Source of the DNA: Anaerolineales bacterium
Lineage (GTDB): Bacteria; Chloroflexota; Anaerolineae; Anaerolineales; VGOW01
Direction: 5' to 3'
NCBI GenBank assembly: GCA_919901875.1
Contig: CAKKQG010000255.1
Span: 1-6,348, forward strand
DNA: 6,348 bases
A model generated the notes under the pieces. The model was not told where the DNA came from. It did not search any database and saw nothing but the letters and a program-made list of their open reading frames with translations. The translations under genes and the position numbers were made by a program. This document shows, piece after piece, positions 1 to 5,042 of this stretch. How positions within the stretch are numbered: position 1 is the first letter of the stretch; the number at the start of each line of letters is the position of its first letter.

Positions 1-75
1 CGCTTCGCCGCTTGCCGGTTCACCTTGACAAGCAGTAAGGAAAATAATCAGAAGGATATAGAATCGTGAACGCAA
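1..75 (-). CDS. Lipoprotein, N-terminal fragment (runs off window edge)
   Basis: The minus strand encodes 25 residues before the window ends. They show a bacterial lipoprotein signal peptide: basic n-region (R2, R4), hydrophobic core at residues 5-13 (FYILLIIFL), and the lipobox L13-T14-A15-C16 followed by a polar stretch (QGEPASGEA). Signal peptidase II would be expected to cut before C16, which would be lipidated, leaving an envelope-anchored protein. The proposed start is TTG at 73-75, because two in-frame stops (TGA TAA) lie just upstream and no ATG or GTG fits. No Shine-Dalgarno is visible. The gene follows the TPR gene on the same strand, 91 bp after its stop, with an inverted repeat between them. 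The mature domain, and so the function, lies outside the window. The lipobox is seen directly; the start codon is inferred. Confidence 0.5.
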   Translation of the reverse strand, partial: MRSRFYILLIIFLTACQGEPASGEA

Positions 76-83
76 AGCGATTT

Positions 84-159
84 ATCACGAATGACTCGAA
101 TAAACGAATGTAACGAATATTTTTATTCGTGTTATTCGCCCATTCGTGATATTCGTGAT
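84..159. repeat. Inverted repeat built of CGAAT / ATTCG units (element A)
   Basis: The left arm 84-118 carries four CGAAT motifs spaced 9, 8 and 9 bp apart. The right arm 125-159 carries four ATTCG motifs in mirrored spacing. By eye the arms pair at 26 of 35 positions, with A119-T124 closing a TTTT loop. The CGAAT cores are conserved and the 3-4 bp between them vary. The element fills the gap between the TPR gene stop and the lipoprotein start. Minus-strand RNA could fold into a long hairpin here, but no clean U-tract follows, so a terminator role is uncertain. A related element lies at 3878-3958. Confidence 0.8.
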
Positions 160-166
160 TATGTTT

Positions 167-1582
167 TCACCGACCTAATCGCGCCAATGCTTTAAACGCC
201 AGCGCCGCAATCGGTCCGCCCGCATCTAAGTTGGCGGCGGCGTTGAGCGCGGCTTTTGCCTCAGTCGGTCTCTTCATCTCAATATAAAGCAAACCCAAAT
301 GCAAATACACTCGCGCCGATTCGGGATCGAGGGCATTTGCCGTGAGCAGAGTCGATTCGGATTCTTTAAATTTCGCAGTAAGATACAGCGCCTGACCTAA
401 TACATCGTGCGCCGCCGCTGAGTCGGGCGCGAGTTCCACTGCGCGTTTAGCGGCGATCAAACCGCCTTCGGCAACTTTAAGATCGTTATCCAAATAAAAT
501 TGCGCCAACAGAATCCAAAACTCCGCCTCTTGCGGCGCGATGCGAACCGCTTGGGCATACCACGCTTCGGCGTTTTGCAGATCGCTTTTATCGAGATACG
601 CGCTGCCCAGTTCCGCCGATGTCGCCGGGTTCGACGGATCGAGATCAAACGCCGTCTTCAATTCGCTGATCGCCCGATCATTTTTTCCGCCACGCCGAAA
701 ATGTTGACCGTAGAGATAGTGCGCCAGACTCGATTTGGGATCGATCTTTAATGCTTGCTCGTAAGCGTACGTGCCGTCGTTACCCAAACGATCTTCGACG
801 AGTCCAAGATAGGCGTGAGCGTCTGCTTGGTTTGGGCGTTGCTCAATGGCGCGCGTCAGCGAAAGTTTGGCTAATTTAAATTCGCGTAAACCGGTCAACG
901 TATACCCCACCACGCCCGCCGTGATCGAATTATCTTTGGTGTCGAGCCCGGCGTTGAGAGCTTTGATCAGACTGTCGGCGAAAGGTTTAATTTTTGGATC
1001 GCTGCCGGCGGCAATTGCCAAATGCGAACCCGCTTGCGCTGGATCGAGTACCGACAACACCACGCCGAAGCGATAACGGGCAATAGCATTCGTCGGCTGC
1101 AGGGCAACCAGAGTCCGCAACACGGCAGAGGCTTCGGGGTAACGCGCTTCGGCTTCGTAGGCGTTGGCAAGTTTGCTCAACAACGATGGATCATCTAACT
1201 TACTTTTGAGCGCGGTCTCCCATTCGCTGATCGCCTTCTTGCGATCACCCAGACCGTTGTAGGCATCGCCCATCGCCTGATGAAGTGCAGGACTCCAACC
1301 TTTAAGGGATGCCGCCTTCGCCAGCGCAGCTTGCGCGCCTTTGTAATCCTTCGACGCCAGCGCAGCTAACCCAGCCGCTTCCGCCCGATCTGCATTCCAC
1401 GGTTGACGCTCATACAGATCATAAACTGCGTTGCGCGCTTCCACGGGGAACGTGCTTGCTTTCTGTGCTTCGCGCATGATGGCAAAATCTTTTTGCAACG
1501 GTAGCCAGTTGGGTTGAATGCTCAAGAGGAGGATGACGGTGAAGGTGACGGTTAGTTTAAAAGCAGTTGCGAAGGTGGACAT
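167..1582 (-). CDS. Membrane-anchored or exported tetratricopeptide repeat protein
   Basis: This 471-residue protein begins with a short n-region and one hydrophobic segment at about residues 8-26 (FKLTVTFTVILLLSIQPNW), which could be a signal anchor or an uncleaved signal peptide. From about residue 60 to the end it is helical repeat: roughly ten TPRs of 33-35 residues with the usual W/L-G-Y-A-P spacing. Clear units lie at about 96-129, 132-166, 253-284, 285-318, 319-352, 353-387, 388-421 and 422-455. The stretch at 180-250 is more degenerate. No catalytic domain is visible, so the expected role is a protein-binding scaffold at or outside the membrane. The frame is open upstream to 1717, but I chose ATG at 1580-1582: it directly precedes the hydrophobic segment, and the 45 upstream codons translate a repeat tract. 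A TATAAT box sits 7 bp before this ATG. The gene lies 119 bp downstream of the NB-ARC gene. Its partner is unknown. Confidence 0.85.
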   Translation of the reverse strand: MSTFATAFKLTVTFTVILLLSIQPNWLPLQKDFAIMREAQKASTFPVEARNAVYDLYERQPWNADRAEAAGLAALASKDYKGAQAALAKAASLKGWSPALHQAMGDAYNGLGDRKKAISEWETALKSKLDDPSLLSKLANAYEAEARYPEASAVLRTLVALQPTNAIARYRFGVVLSVLDPAQAGSHLAIAAGSDPKIKPFADSLIKALNAGLDTKDNSITAGVVGYTLTGLREFKLAKLSLTRAIEQRPNQADAHAYLGLVEDRLGNDGTYAYEQALKIDPKSSLAHYLYGQHFRRGGKNDRAISELKTAFDLDPSNPATSAELGSAYLDKSDLQNAEAWYAQAVRIAPQEAEFWILLAQFYLDNDLKVAEGGLIAAKRAVELAPDSAAAHDVLGQALYLTAKFKESESTLLTANALDPESARVYLHLGLLYIEMKRPTEAKAALNAAANLDAGGPIAALAFKALARLGR

Positions 1583-1589
1583 GGAGGGG

Positions 1590-1618
1590 ATTATAAAGGA
1601 TGAATTATGAAGGATGAA
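1590..1618 (-). promoter_or_regulatory. Candidate promoter giving a leaderless TPR-gene mRNA
   Basis: On the minus strand a perfect TATAAT (1590-1595) is followed by CCCCTCC and then the ATG at 1582. The hexamer therefore ends 7 bp before the A of the start codon, the normal distance to a transcription start. The mRNA would begin at or next to the AUG, which agrees with the absence of a Shine-Dalgarno. The -35 at 17-bp spacing (TTCATC, 1613-1618) matches TTGACA at only three positions. The box lies at the edge of a heptad repeat tract, so a chance match is possible. Confidence 0.5.
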
Positions 1619-1637
1619 GGAGGAATGGCAACGGATG
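1596..1637. repeat. Heptanucleotide tandem tract, consensus AAGGATG
   Basis: Six consecutive 7-bp units run from 1596 to 1637: AAGGATG twice, plus AATTATG, AAGGAGG, AATGGCA and ACGGATG. Further ACAGATG (1642-1648) and ACGGATG (1651-1657) copies follow at 11- and 9-bp spacing. The tract fills most of the 119-bp gap between the NB-ARC stop and the TPR start. It accounts for the repetitive peptide (H/N-SSFI) obtained if the TPR frame is read upstream of its real start, which argues against the longer ORF. Confidence 0.7.
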
Positions 1638-1701
1638 TTTAACAGATGTAACGGATGCGCGTTCTTATCCGCTACACGCGAAGCGGCTACAAACTCCGCT
1701 G

Positions 1702-3861
1702 CTAACTTTTCTTCCACTCCACCAACTGCTTTCTCACCTTCTCCGCATGTGGGTTTTCAATCGTTTCACGTATCTTCAGCGACTTTTCGGCATATTCAAT
1801 CGCTTTTGCGCGCTCCCCTAATTTGTCAAATGCCAAAGCCATATTCCATAAAACAGTTCCTTCCCCGCGCCGATCTCCAAGCTCTTGCATAATCTTCAAC
1901 GTTTGCTCATAAAACTCAATCGCCTTGCTCGTCTCGTCTAAATCGGAATAGGCAACGCCCAAGTTGCCGAGAACGTCCCCTTCTCCGAGTTTATAACCAA
2001 TTGCGCGGAATATCGGTAAGGCCTGTTCATGATATTCAATAGCTCTTTGTATATCGCCTAATGAGAAGTGTGCATTACCAATATTCATTAGCGCGTTGCT
2101 TTCCCCGCGTCTATCTCCGATTTCACGCGCAATCTTTGCATCTTGCTCATAAAGTTTAATCGCCTTGCGCGTCTCGCCTAAGTCAGCGTAGGCGAGTCCG
2201 AGATTGCCCAACCACGCGCTTTCATTTCGTTTATCGCCAATCTCGCGTGCAATCACTAACGCCTGCTCATATAACTCAATCGCCTTGCGCGTTTCGCCTA
2301 AAGCGGAATAGGCACCACCCAAGTTGCCGAGATGCACGCCTTCAGCGTTTTTGTTTTTTAGTTTTCGCGCGGCGACTAATGCGCTTTGCATCCAACTGAT
2401 GTATAGGCGTGGGTGGAGTCGCAAATTGAGAACATTCCATTGCCCTGCATATTCGCTACACACTTCAGCAATCCTATCGCTCTCATTCACCTTCACACTC
2501 GCCCACGCTTGCCCCCCTTGTATGTTGGCTAACTCTGCATCAAACAAATCCAAGCTGCGTTTGGTATTCTCGAATCCTTTTTTGTAAAGTTGATTGGCGA
2601 AAGACAAAACATCTTTGTAATGAGTTGCGTGTCTCAACCCCACCTCATATTTTTCTTTCTCGCTCAACCGCGAATCGGCAAACACTTTGGCAAGGTCGTG
2701 TAAGGTGTAGCGTTTGGTGGTGGGGTCGTAATCCAAAATGCTGTAACGCACGAAGTCGCTAAGGGAGTCTTGTGCTAAGACCGACGCGGTTTCATCCACT
2801 CCGCTTTGCTGCGGGACGCTTTGCGAAACCGCGTCGGTCTGCAAACCCCACACCGCACTCGCGCCCATCACCTCAAACGATGATGGAAAGATCGCCAACA
2901 TCTGCCACAGCTTTTGTTGTTTCTTATTCAGCAAATCGTAGCTCAACGAGAACGAGGCTTCGATCAATTGCAAACGATTCTTTTTATCTTGCAATCGCTT
3001 TACATATTGTGCGGGTTCAAGGTCAATGTGTTCGGCAAGGGCGCTACCAGCGAGGCGAAGGGCGAGAGGCAATCTGCCGCACAGTTCGGCAATTTCTTCA
3101 GCGTAATTGCCAATGCGTTTTGCGATCTGCAACAACAAACTTTTCGCATCATCGAGCGGCAAGCTATCCAAATCAATCGCGCGAATATCGGGTAAGACAA
3201 ATTTGTTGCGCGATGTGACGAGCAACAAACACGTTGAAGGCGGAATCAACGGTTCAACTTGTTTCGCATCTTTGGCGTTGTCCATTAACAGCAACGCCCG
3301 TTTGTCATCCAATACCGAAAGATAAATAGATCGCAACTCAACTTCGCTTTCAGGAAGTTTTGCCGTTGGATGATAGGCGCGGATGACGTGAGCCAGTGCG
3401 TCAGAGGGTGAGAGGGGTTTATCGCTCGCGCCTTGTAAGTTGAAATAGAACTGCGCGTCGGGGTAATCTTGCTTCAACTCATTAGTGAGTTTGAGGGCGA
3501 GAGCCGTTTTGCCCAAGCCGCCGAGTCCACGCACGGCACAAATAGTTGCGCCGCCTTCTTTTACATATTCGCGCAAAATTTTCAACTCGGCATCGCGCCC
3601 AACGAAGTCGGCGGGCGGTGAGGGGAGTTGGTGAAGATAATCAAATTGTTCAGGCGCGGCTTCGTAGATGATCTTGTCACGACCAATGATGTCGCCATCC
3701 ACATCAACCTTACTGTTCGTGATTTTTACGCCGCTCGATTGCGCGGCAACCGTTACGCGCTTAGCCCGCGTCCTCGCGGGTGATTCATGTTTAACGATTC
3801 GCCCTGCGATTTTCTTCTTTGTTGTTGTCTCTTTATTTTTGGGTGAGTGTTTTTGTTTCAT
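1702..3861 (-). CDS. NB-ARC (STAND) NTPase with C-terminal TPR array
   Basis: This 719-residue protein is a signal-transduction ATPase of the STAND class, expected to bind a ligand with its TPRs and oligomerise on nucleotide exchange. Residues 1-45 are Lys/Arg-rich and probably disordered. Residues 56-64 (GDIIGRDKI) match a short strand-like motif I associate with bacterial NB-ARC and caspase-like proteins. The NTPase then shows an FVGR entry motif (86-89), Walker A GLGGLGKT (112-119), Walker B LLLMD (190-194), sensor-like LLVTSR (213-218), RLPLAL (263-268), a winged-helix region (about 305-395) and an LHDL motif (387-390, MHD-like). Five 40-residue kinesin-light-chain-type TPRs occupy 513-712. 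No N-terminal effector domain (TIR, nuclease, protease, CHAT) is visible, so output may depend on a partner. Residues 341-362 are encoded by an inserted palindrome. The ATG at 3859-3861 is the only ATG before the NTPase; its Shine-Dalgarno is weak. Antiviral defence or regulation are both plausible; the domain call is firm, the role is not. Confidence 0.9.
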   Translation of the reverse strand: MKQKHSPKNKETTTKKKIAGRIVKHESPARTRAKRVTVAAQSSGVKITNSKVDVDGDIIGRDKIIYEAAPEQFDYLHQLPSPPADFVGRDAELKILREYVKEGGATICAVRGLGGLGKTALALKLTNELKQDYPDAQFYFNLQGASDKPLSPSDALAHVIRAYHPTAKLPESEVELRSIYLSVLDDKRALLLMDNAKDAKQVEPLIPPSTCLLLVTSRNKFVLPDIRAIDLDSLPLDDAKSLLLQIAKRIGNYAEEIAELCGRLPLALRLAGSALAEHIDLEPAQYVKRLQDKKNRLQLIEASFSLSYDLLNKKQQKLWQMLAIFPSSFEVMGASAVWGLQTDAVSQSVPQQSGVDETASVLAQDSLSDFVRYSILDYDPTTKRYTLHDLAKVFADSRLSEKEKYEVGLRHATHYKDVLSFANQLYKKGFENTKRSLDLFDAELANIQGGQAWASVKVNESDRIAEVCSEYAGQWNVLNLRLHPRLYISWMQSALVAARKLKNKNAEGVHLGNLGGAYSALGETRKAIELYEQALVIAREIGDKRNESAWLGNLGLAYADLGETRKAIKLYEQDAKIAREIGDRRGESNALMNIGNAHFSLGDIQRAIEYHEQALPIFRAIGYKLGEGDVLGNLGVAYSDLDETSKAIEFYEQTLKIMQELGDRRGEGTVLWNMALAFDKLGERAKAIEYAEKSLKIRETIENPHAEKVRKQLVEWKKS
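1726..2325 (-). repeat. Five tandem 120-bp TPR-coding repeats
   Basis: Codons 513-712 of the NB-ARC gene consist of five in-register 120-bp units, each encoding one 40-residue TPR (pattern N-LG-AY--LGE--KAI--YEQ---I-RE-GD-R-E). The similarity is visible in the DNA: a 20-bp block at 2161-2180 recurs at 2281-2300 with one mismatch and at 1921-1940 with two. The copy at 2041-2060 and the last unit are more diverged. This fits expansion by unequal recombination in a ligand-sensing domain. Confidence 0.9.
2778..2840. repeat. 63-bp palindromic element inserted in frame in the NB-ARC gene
   Basis: The arms 2778-2793 and 2825-2840 are perfect 16-bp inverted repeats (AGACCGACGCGGTTTC and its complement) around a 31-bp centre. 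The centre contains a small TCCGC/GCGGG hairpin and, on the minus strand, two GCAAAGCG copies. The element is exactly 21 codons long and encodes about residues 341-362 (rich in Q, S, V, T and D). It sits between the winged-helix segment ending in AVWGL and the segment starting LAQDSLSDF. Removing it in silico leaves an uninterrupted frame that reads AVWGL-LAQDSLSDF. The palindrome is seen directly; insertion is inferred. Confidence 0.85.
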
Positions 3862-3877
3862 AAGAATCCCGACTTTT

Positions 3878-3958
3878 TGTCAACGAATGGAAAAACGAAT
3901 AAACGAATGATTCCGCTCGCGCACAACTATTCGTTTATTCGTTGGGTATTCGTTGACA
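3878..3958. repeat. Inverted repeat of CGAAT / ATTCG units (element B)
   Basis: The arms 3878-3908 and 3929-3958 match perfectly over the outer 11 bp (TGTCAACGAAT) and the inner 15 bp (AACGAATAAACGAAT). Only a 4-5 bp spacer between those blocks differs. The 20-bp centre is unrelated sequence. The units and 8-bp phasing resemble the element at 84-159. Both outer ends carry TTGACA reading outwards, but no matching -10 box lies at 17 bp on either side, so these are probably not -35 boxes. The left arm ends 17 bp before the NB-ARC start codon. Confidence 0.85.
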
Positions 3959-4031
3959 GTTCCATACCGCCTCCCTCATCGCAATTCACAACGCTCATCA
4001 TTTTATCACCCATCAATTATGAGTATCTACA

Positions 4032-4062
4032 CTGATAATGCTGGCTTCTATCATTGTATAAT
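4032..4062 (+). promoter_or_regulatory. Candidate promoter for etfBA
   Basis: A perfect TATAAT lies at 4057-4062. The best upstream hexamer is CTGATA at 4032-4037 (four of six matches to TTGACA), but the 19-bp spacing is long, so the -35 is doubtful. Transcription would start near 4069-4070, giving a leader of about 97 nt that contains the heptad tract. No better -10 was seen between here and etfB. Confidence 0.4.
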
Positions 4063-4074
4063 CGCCCGCAACCA

Positions 4075-4138
4075 ATAACTGATCACTGATAACTGATAAC
4101 TGTTTACCAATTACTAATTACCAATCCCTAATCCCTAA
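4075..4138. repeat. Heptanucleotide tandem tract of three unit types
   Basis: Four units of ATAACTG (one is ATCACTG) occupy 4075-4102. After one extra T come three units of TTACCAA (one is TTACTAA) at 4104-4124 and two perfect units of TCCCTAA at 4125-4138. All share the 7-bp period although the unit sequence changes twice. The layout resembles the short tandemly repeated repetitive (STRR) heptamers described in cyanobacteria. It would lie in the 5' leader of etfB. Confidence 0.85.
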
Positions 4139-4149
4139 TCTCCATCTTC

Positions 4150-4156
4150 AAAGGAG
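4150..4156 (+). promoter_or_regulatory. Shine-Dalgarno of etfB
   Basis: AAAGGAG lies 10 nt before the ATG at 4167. It is the only clear Shine-Dalgarno among the genes in this window and fixes the etfB start, which also matches the family N-terminus (MNIVVCIKQTPD). Confidence 0.8.
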
Positions 4157-4166
4157 TCACACTTTA

Positions 4167-4958
4167 ATGAACATAGTCGTCTGCATCAAACAAACGCCCG
4201 ACACGGCGGCGATGGTTGCCGTGAAAGATGGGCATGTCACTTGGGGCGATGCCGCGCTCGTCATCAACCCGTGGGACGAGTACGCGGTTGAAGAAGCCTT
4301 GCGCCTCAAAGAGAAACACAACGGCAAAGTCATCGCGCTGTGCATGGGCGCCGAGAGCGGTAAAGAATCTCTCAAAACTTGTTTAGCCATGGGCTGCGAT
4401 GAAGCCTATCTGATTTCTGACCCCGCGCTCAAAGGATCGGATGTGTCGGCGACAGCCACCGCGCTTGCCGCCGCCATTAAAAAAGCCAACGCCGATTTGG
4501 TGATCTGCGGCAAGCAAGCGATTGACGGTGACACTGGCTTAACTGTTTCAACTGTCGCCGCCAAATTAAATTGGAATCTGCTGACGTATCTTTCCAAGAT
4601 TGATGCGATTGATTTTGGAGCGAAGACGATCAAAGTCGAGCGCTCACTCGAAGAGGGCAAACAGATTTGCGATTCGAAATTGCCCGCCGTGTTGAGCGTG
4701 GTGAAAGATATTAACGAACCGCGCTATCCATCGTTCATGGGGATTCGCAAAGCGGCGAAGGCGGTCATCCCAACGTGGAGTGTCGCCGACTTGGGTGTGA
4801 AAGCCGATGAGGTCGGGGCGGCGGGTTCGGCTGTGACCTGGCCCGAAATTTATCCTCTGCCTGCGCGCGAGAGCAATGTGGAGATCATCGGCGGCGAGTC
4901 GCCGCAAGAGATCGCGGCGAAGTTGGCGGAGAAGTTGATTGGGGAGAAAGTGATCTAA
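4167..4958 (+). CDS. etfB: Electron transfer flavoprotein subunit beta
   Basis: EtfB is the smaller subunit of the soluble electron transfer flavoprotein. With EtfA it accepts electrons from flavin dehydrogenases such as acyl-CoA dehydrogenases and passes them on, usually to ETF:quinone oxidoreductase. At 263 residues it has normal family length. Visible hallmarks are the N-terminal MNIVVCIKQTPD, the nucleotide-domain segment INPWDEYAVEEALRLKE (33-49), GKQAIDGDTG (115-124), the signature region VERSLEEG...LPAVLS (157-177; Cys at 168 where the pattern prefers an aliphatic residue), and NEPRYPSFMGIRKA (183-196), which includes the loop known in the family to dock onto dehydrogenases. In ordinary ETFs the beta subunit binds AMP, in bifurcating ones FAD; I cannot decide this by eye. 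It is followed 84 bp later by etfA, presumably co-transcribed. No dehydrogenase or quinone reductase gene lies in the window. Confidence 0.95.
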   Translation: MNIVVCIKQTPDTAAMVAVKDGHVTWGDAALVINPWDEYAVEEALRLKEKHNGKVIALCMGAESGKESLKTCLAMGCDEAYLISDPALKGSDVSATATALAAAIKKANADLVICGKQAIDGDTGLTVSTVAAKLNWNLLTYLSKIDAIDFGAKTIKVERSLEEGKQICDSKLPAVLSVVKDINEPRYPSFMGIRKAAKAVIPTWSVADLGVKADEVGAAGSAVTWPEIYPLPARESNVEIIGGESPQEIAAKLAEKLIGEKVI

Positions 4959-4961
4959 AAG

Positions 4962-5042
4962 TTTTGAGGGCTGAGTGTTGAGTTTTCAGTTATGCGCTGA
5001 TGCCACTGATCACTCAACACTTAAAACTCAACACTTAAAACT
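4962..5042. repeat. Heptad repeats and inverted repeat in the etfB-etfA spacer
   Basis: The left part, 4962-4989, is four 7-bp units ending in GAG or CAG. The right part, 5004-5042, is five units of the form (C/A)ACTNAA plus a partial one, including a perfect 14-bp tandem duplication (CTCAACACTTAAAA at 5013-5026 and 5027-5040). The two halves are mutually inverted: AGTGTTGAGTTTT at 4974-4986 pairs perfectly with 5023-5035. The tract runs right up to the etfA ATG. No U-tract follows, so it is not an obvious terminator. Confidence 0.85.

Larger units (their letters stand above)
3862..4166. other. Divergent intergenic region between NB-ARC gene and etfB
   Basis: These 305 bp contain no credible gene. 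From left to right they hold the CGAAT inverted repeat (3878-3958), an AT-richer stretch with candidate promoters facing both ways (3990-4062), a heptad repeat tract (4075-4138) and the etfB ribosome binding site. A very weak leftward promoter for the NB-ARC gene could be TAGATA (4024-4029) and TAAAAT (4000-4005) on the minus strand with 18-bp spacing. If used, its transcript would carry the inverted repeat in the 5' leader. Confidence 0.6.

Noticed and set aside
1669..1700. Possible terminator after the NB-ARC gene (CCGCT / AGCGG / CCGCT)
   Set aside because: Stems are only 5 bp, alternative pairings compete, and no U-tract follows on the minus strand.
1583..1717. N-terminal extension of the TPR protein by 45 codons to the ATG at 1717
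   Set aside because: The extension translates heptad repeats, overlaps the NB-ARC stop codon and puts the signal-anchor segment far from the N-terminus. The ATG at 1582 fits better.
3953..3958. Perfect TTGACA as a -35 box for etfB
   Set aside because: No -10-like hexamer lies 16-18 bp downstream. The hexamer is part of the conserved inverted-repeat end and occurs mirrored on the other arm.
3940..4005. Minus-strand mini-ORF of 12 codons with a GGGAGG sequence 6 nt before its ATG, ending in the CGAAT inverted repeat
   Set aside because: The peptide largely reads through repeat sequence and has no recognisable content. The match to a Shine-Dalgarno is probably chance.
4075..4138. CRISPR array
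   Set aside because: The repeats are 7 bp in direct tandem with no spacers, and there are no cas genes.
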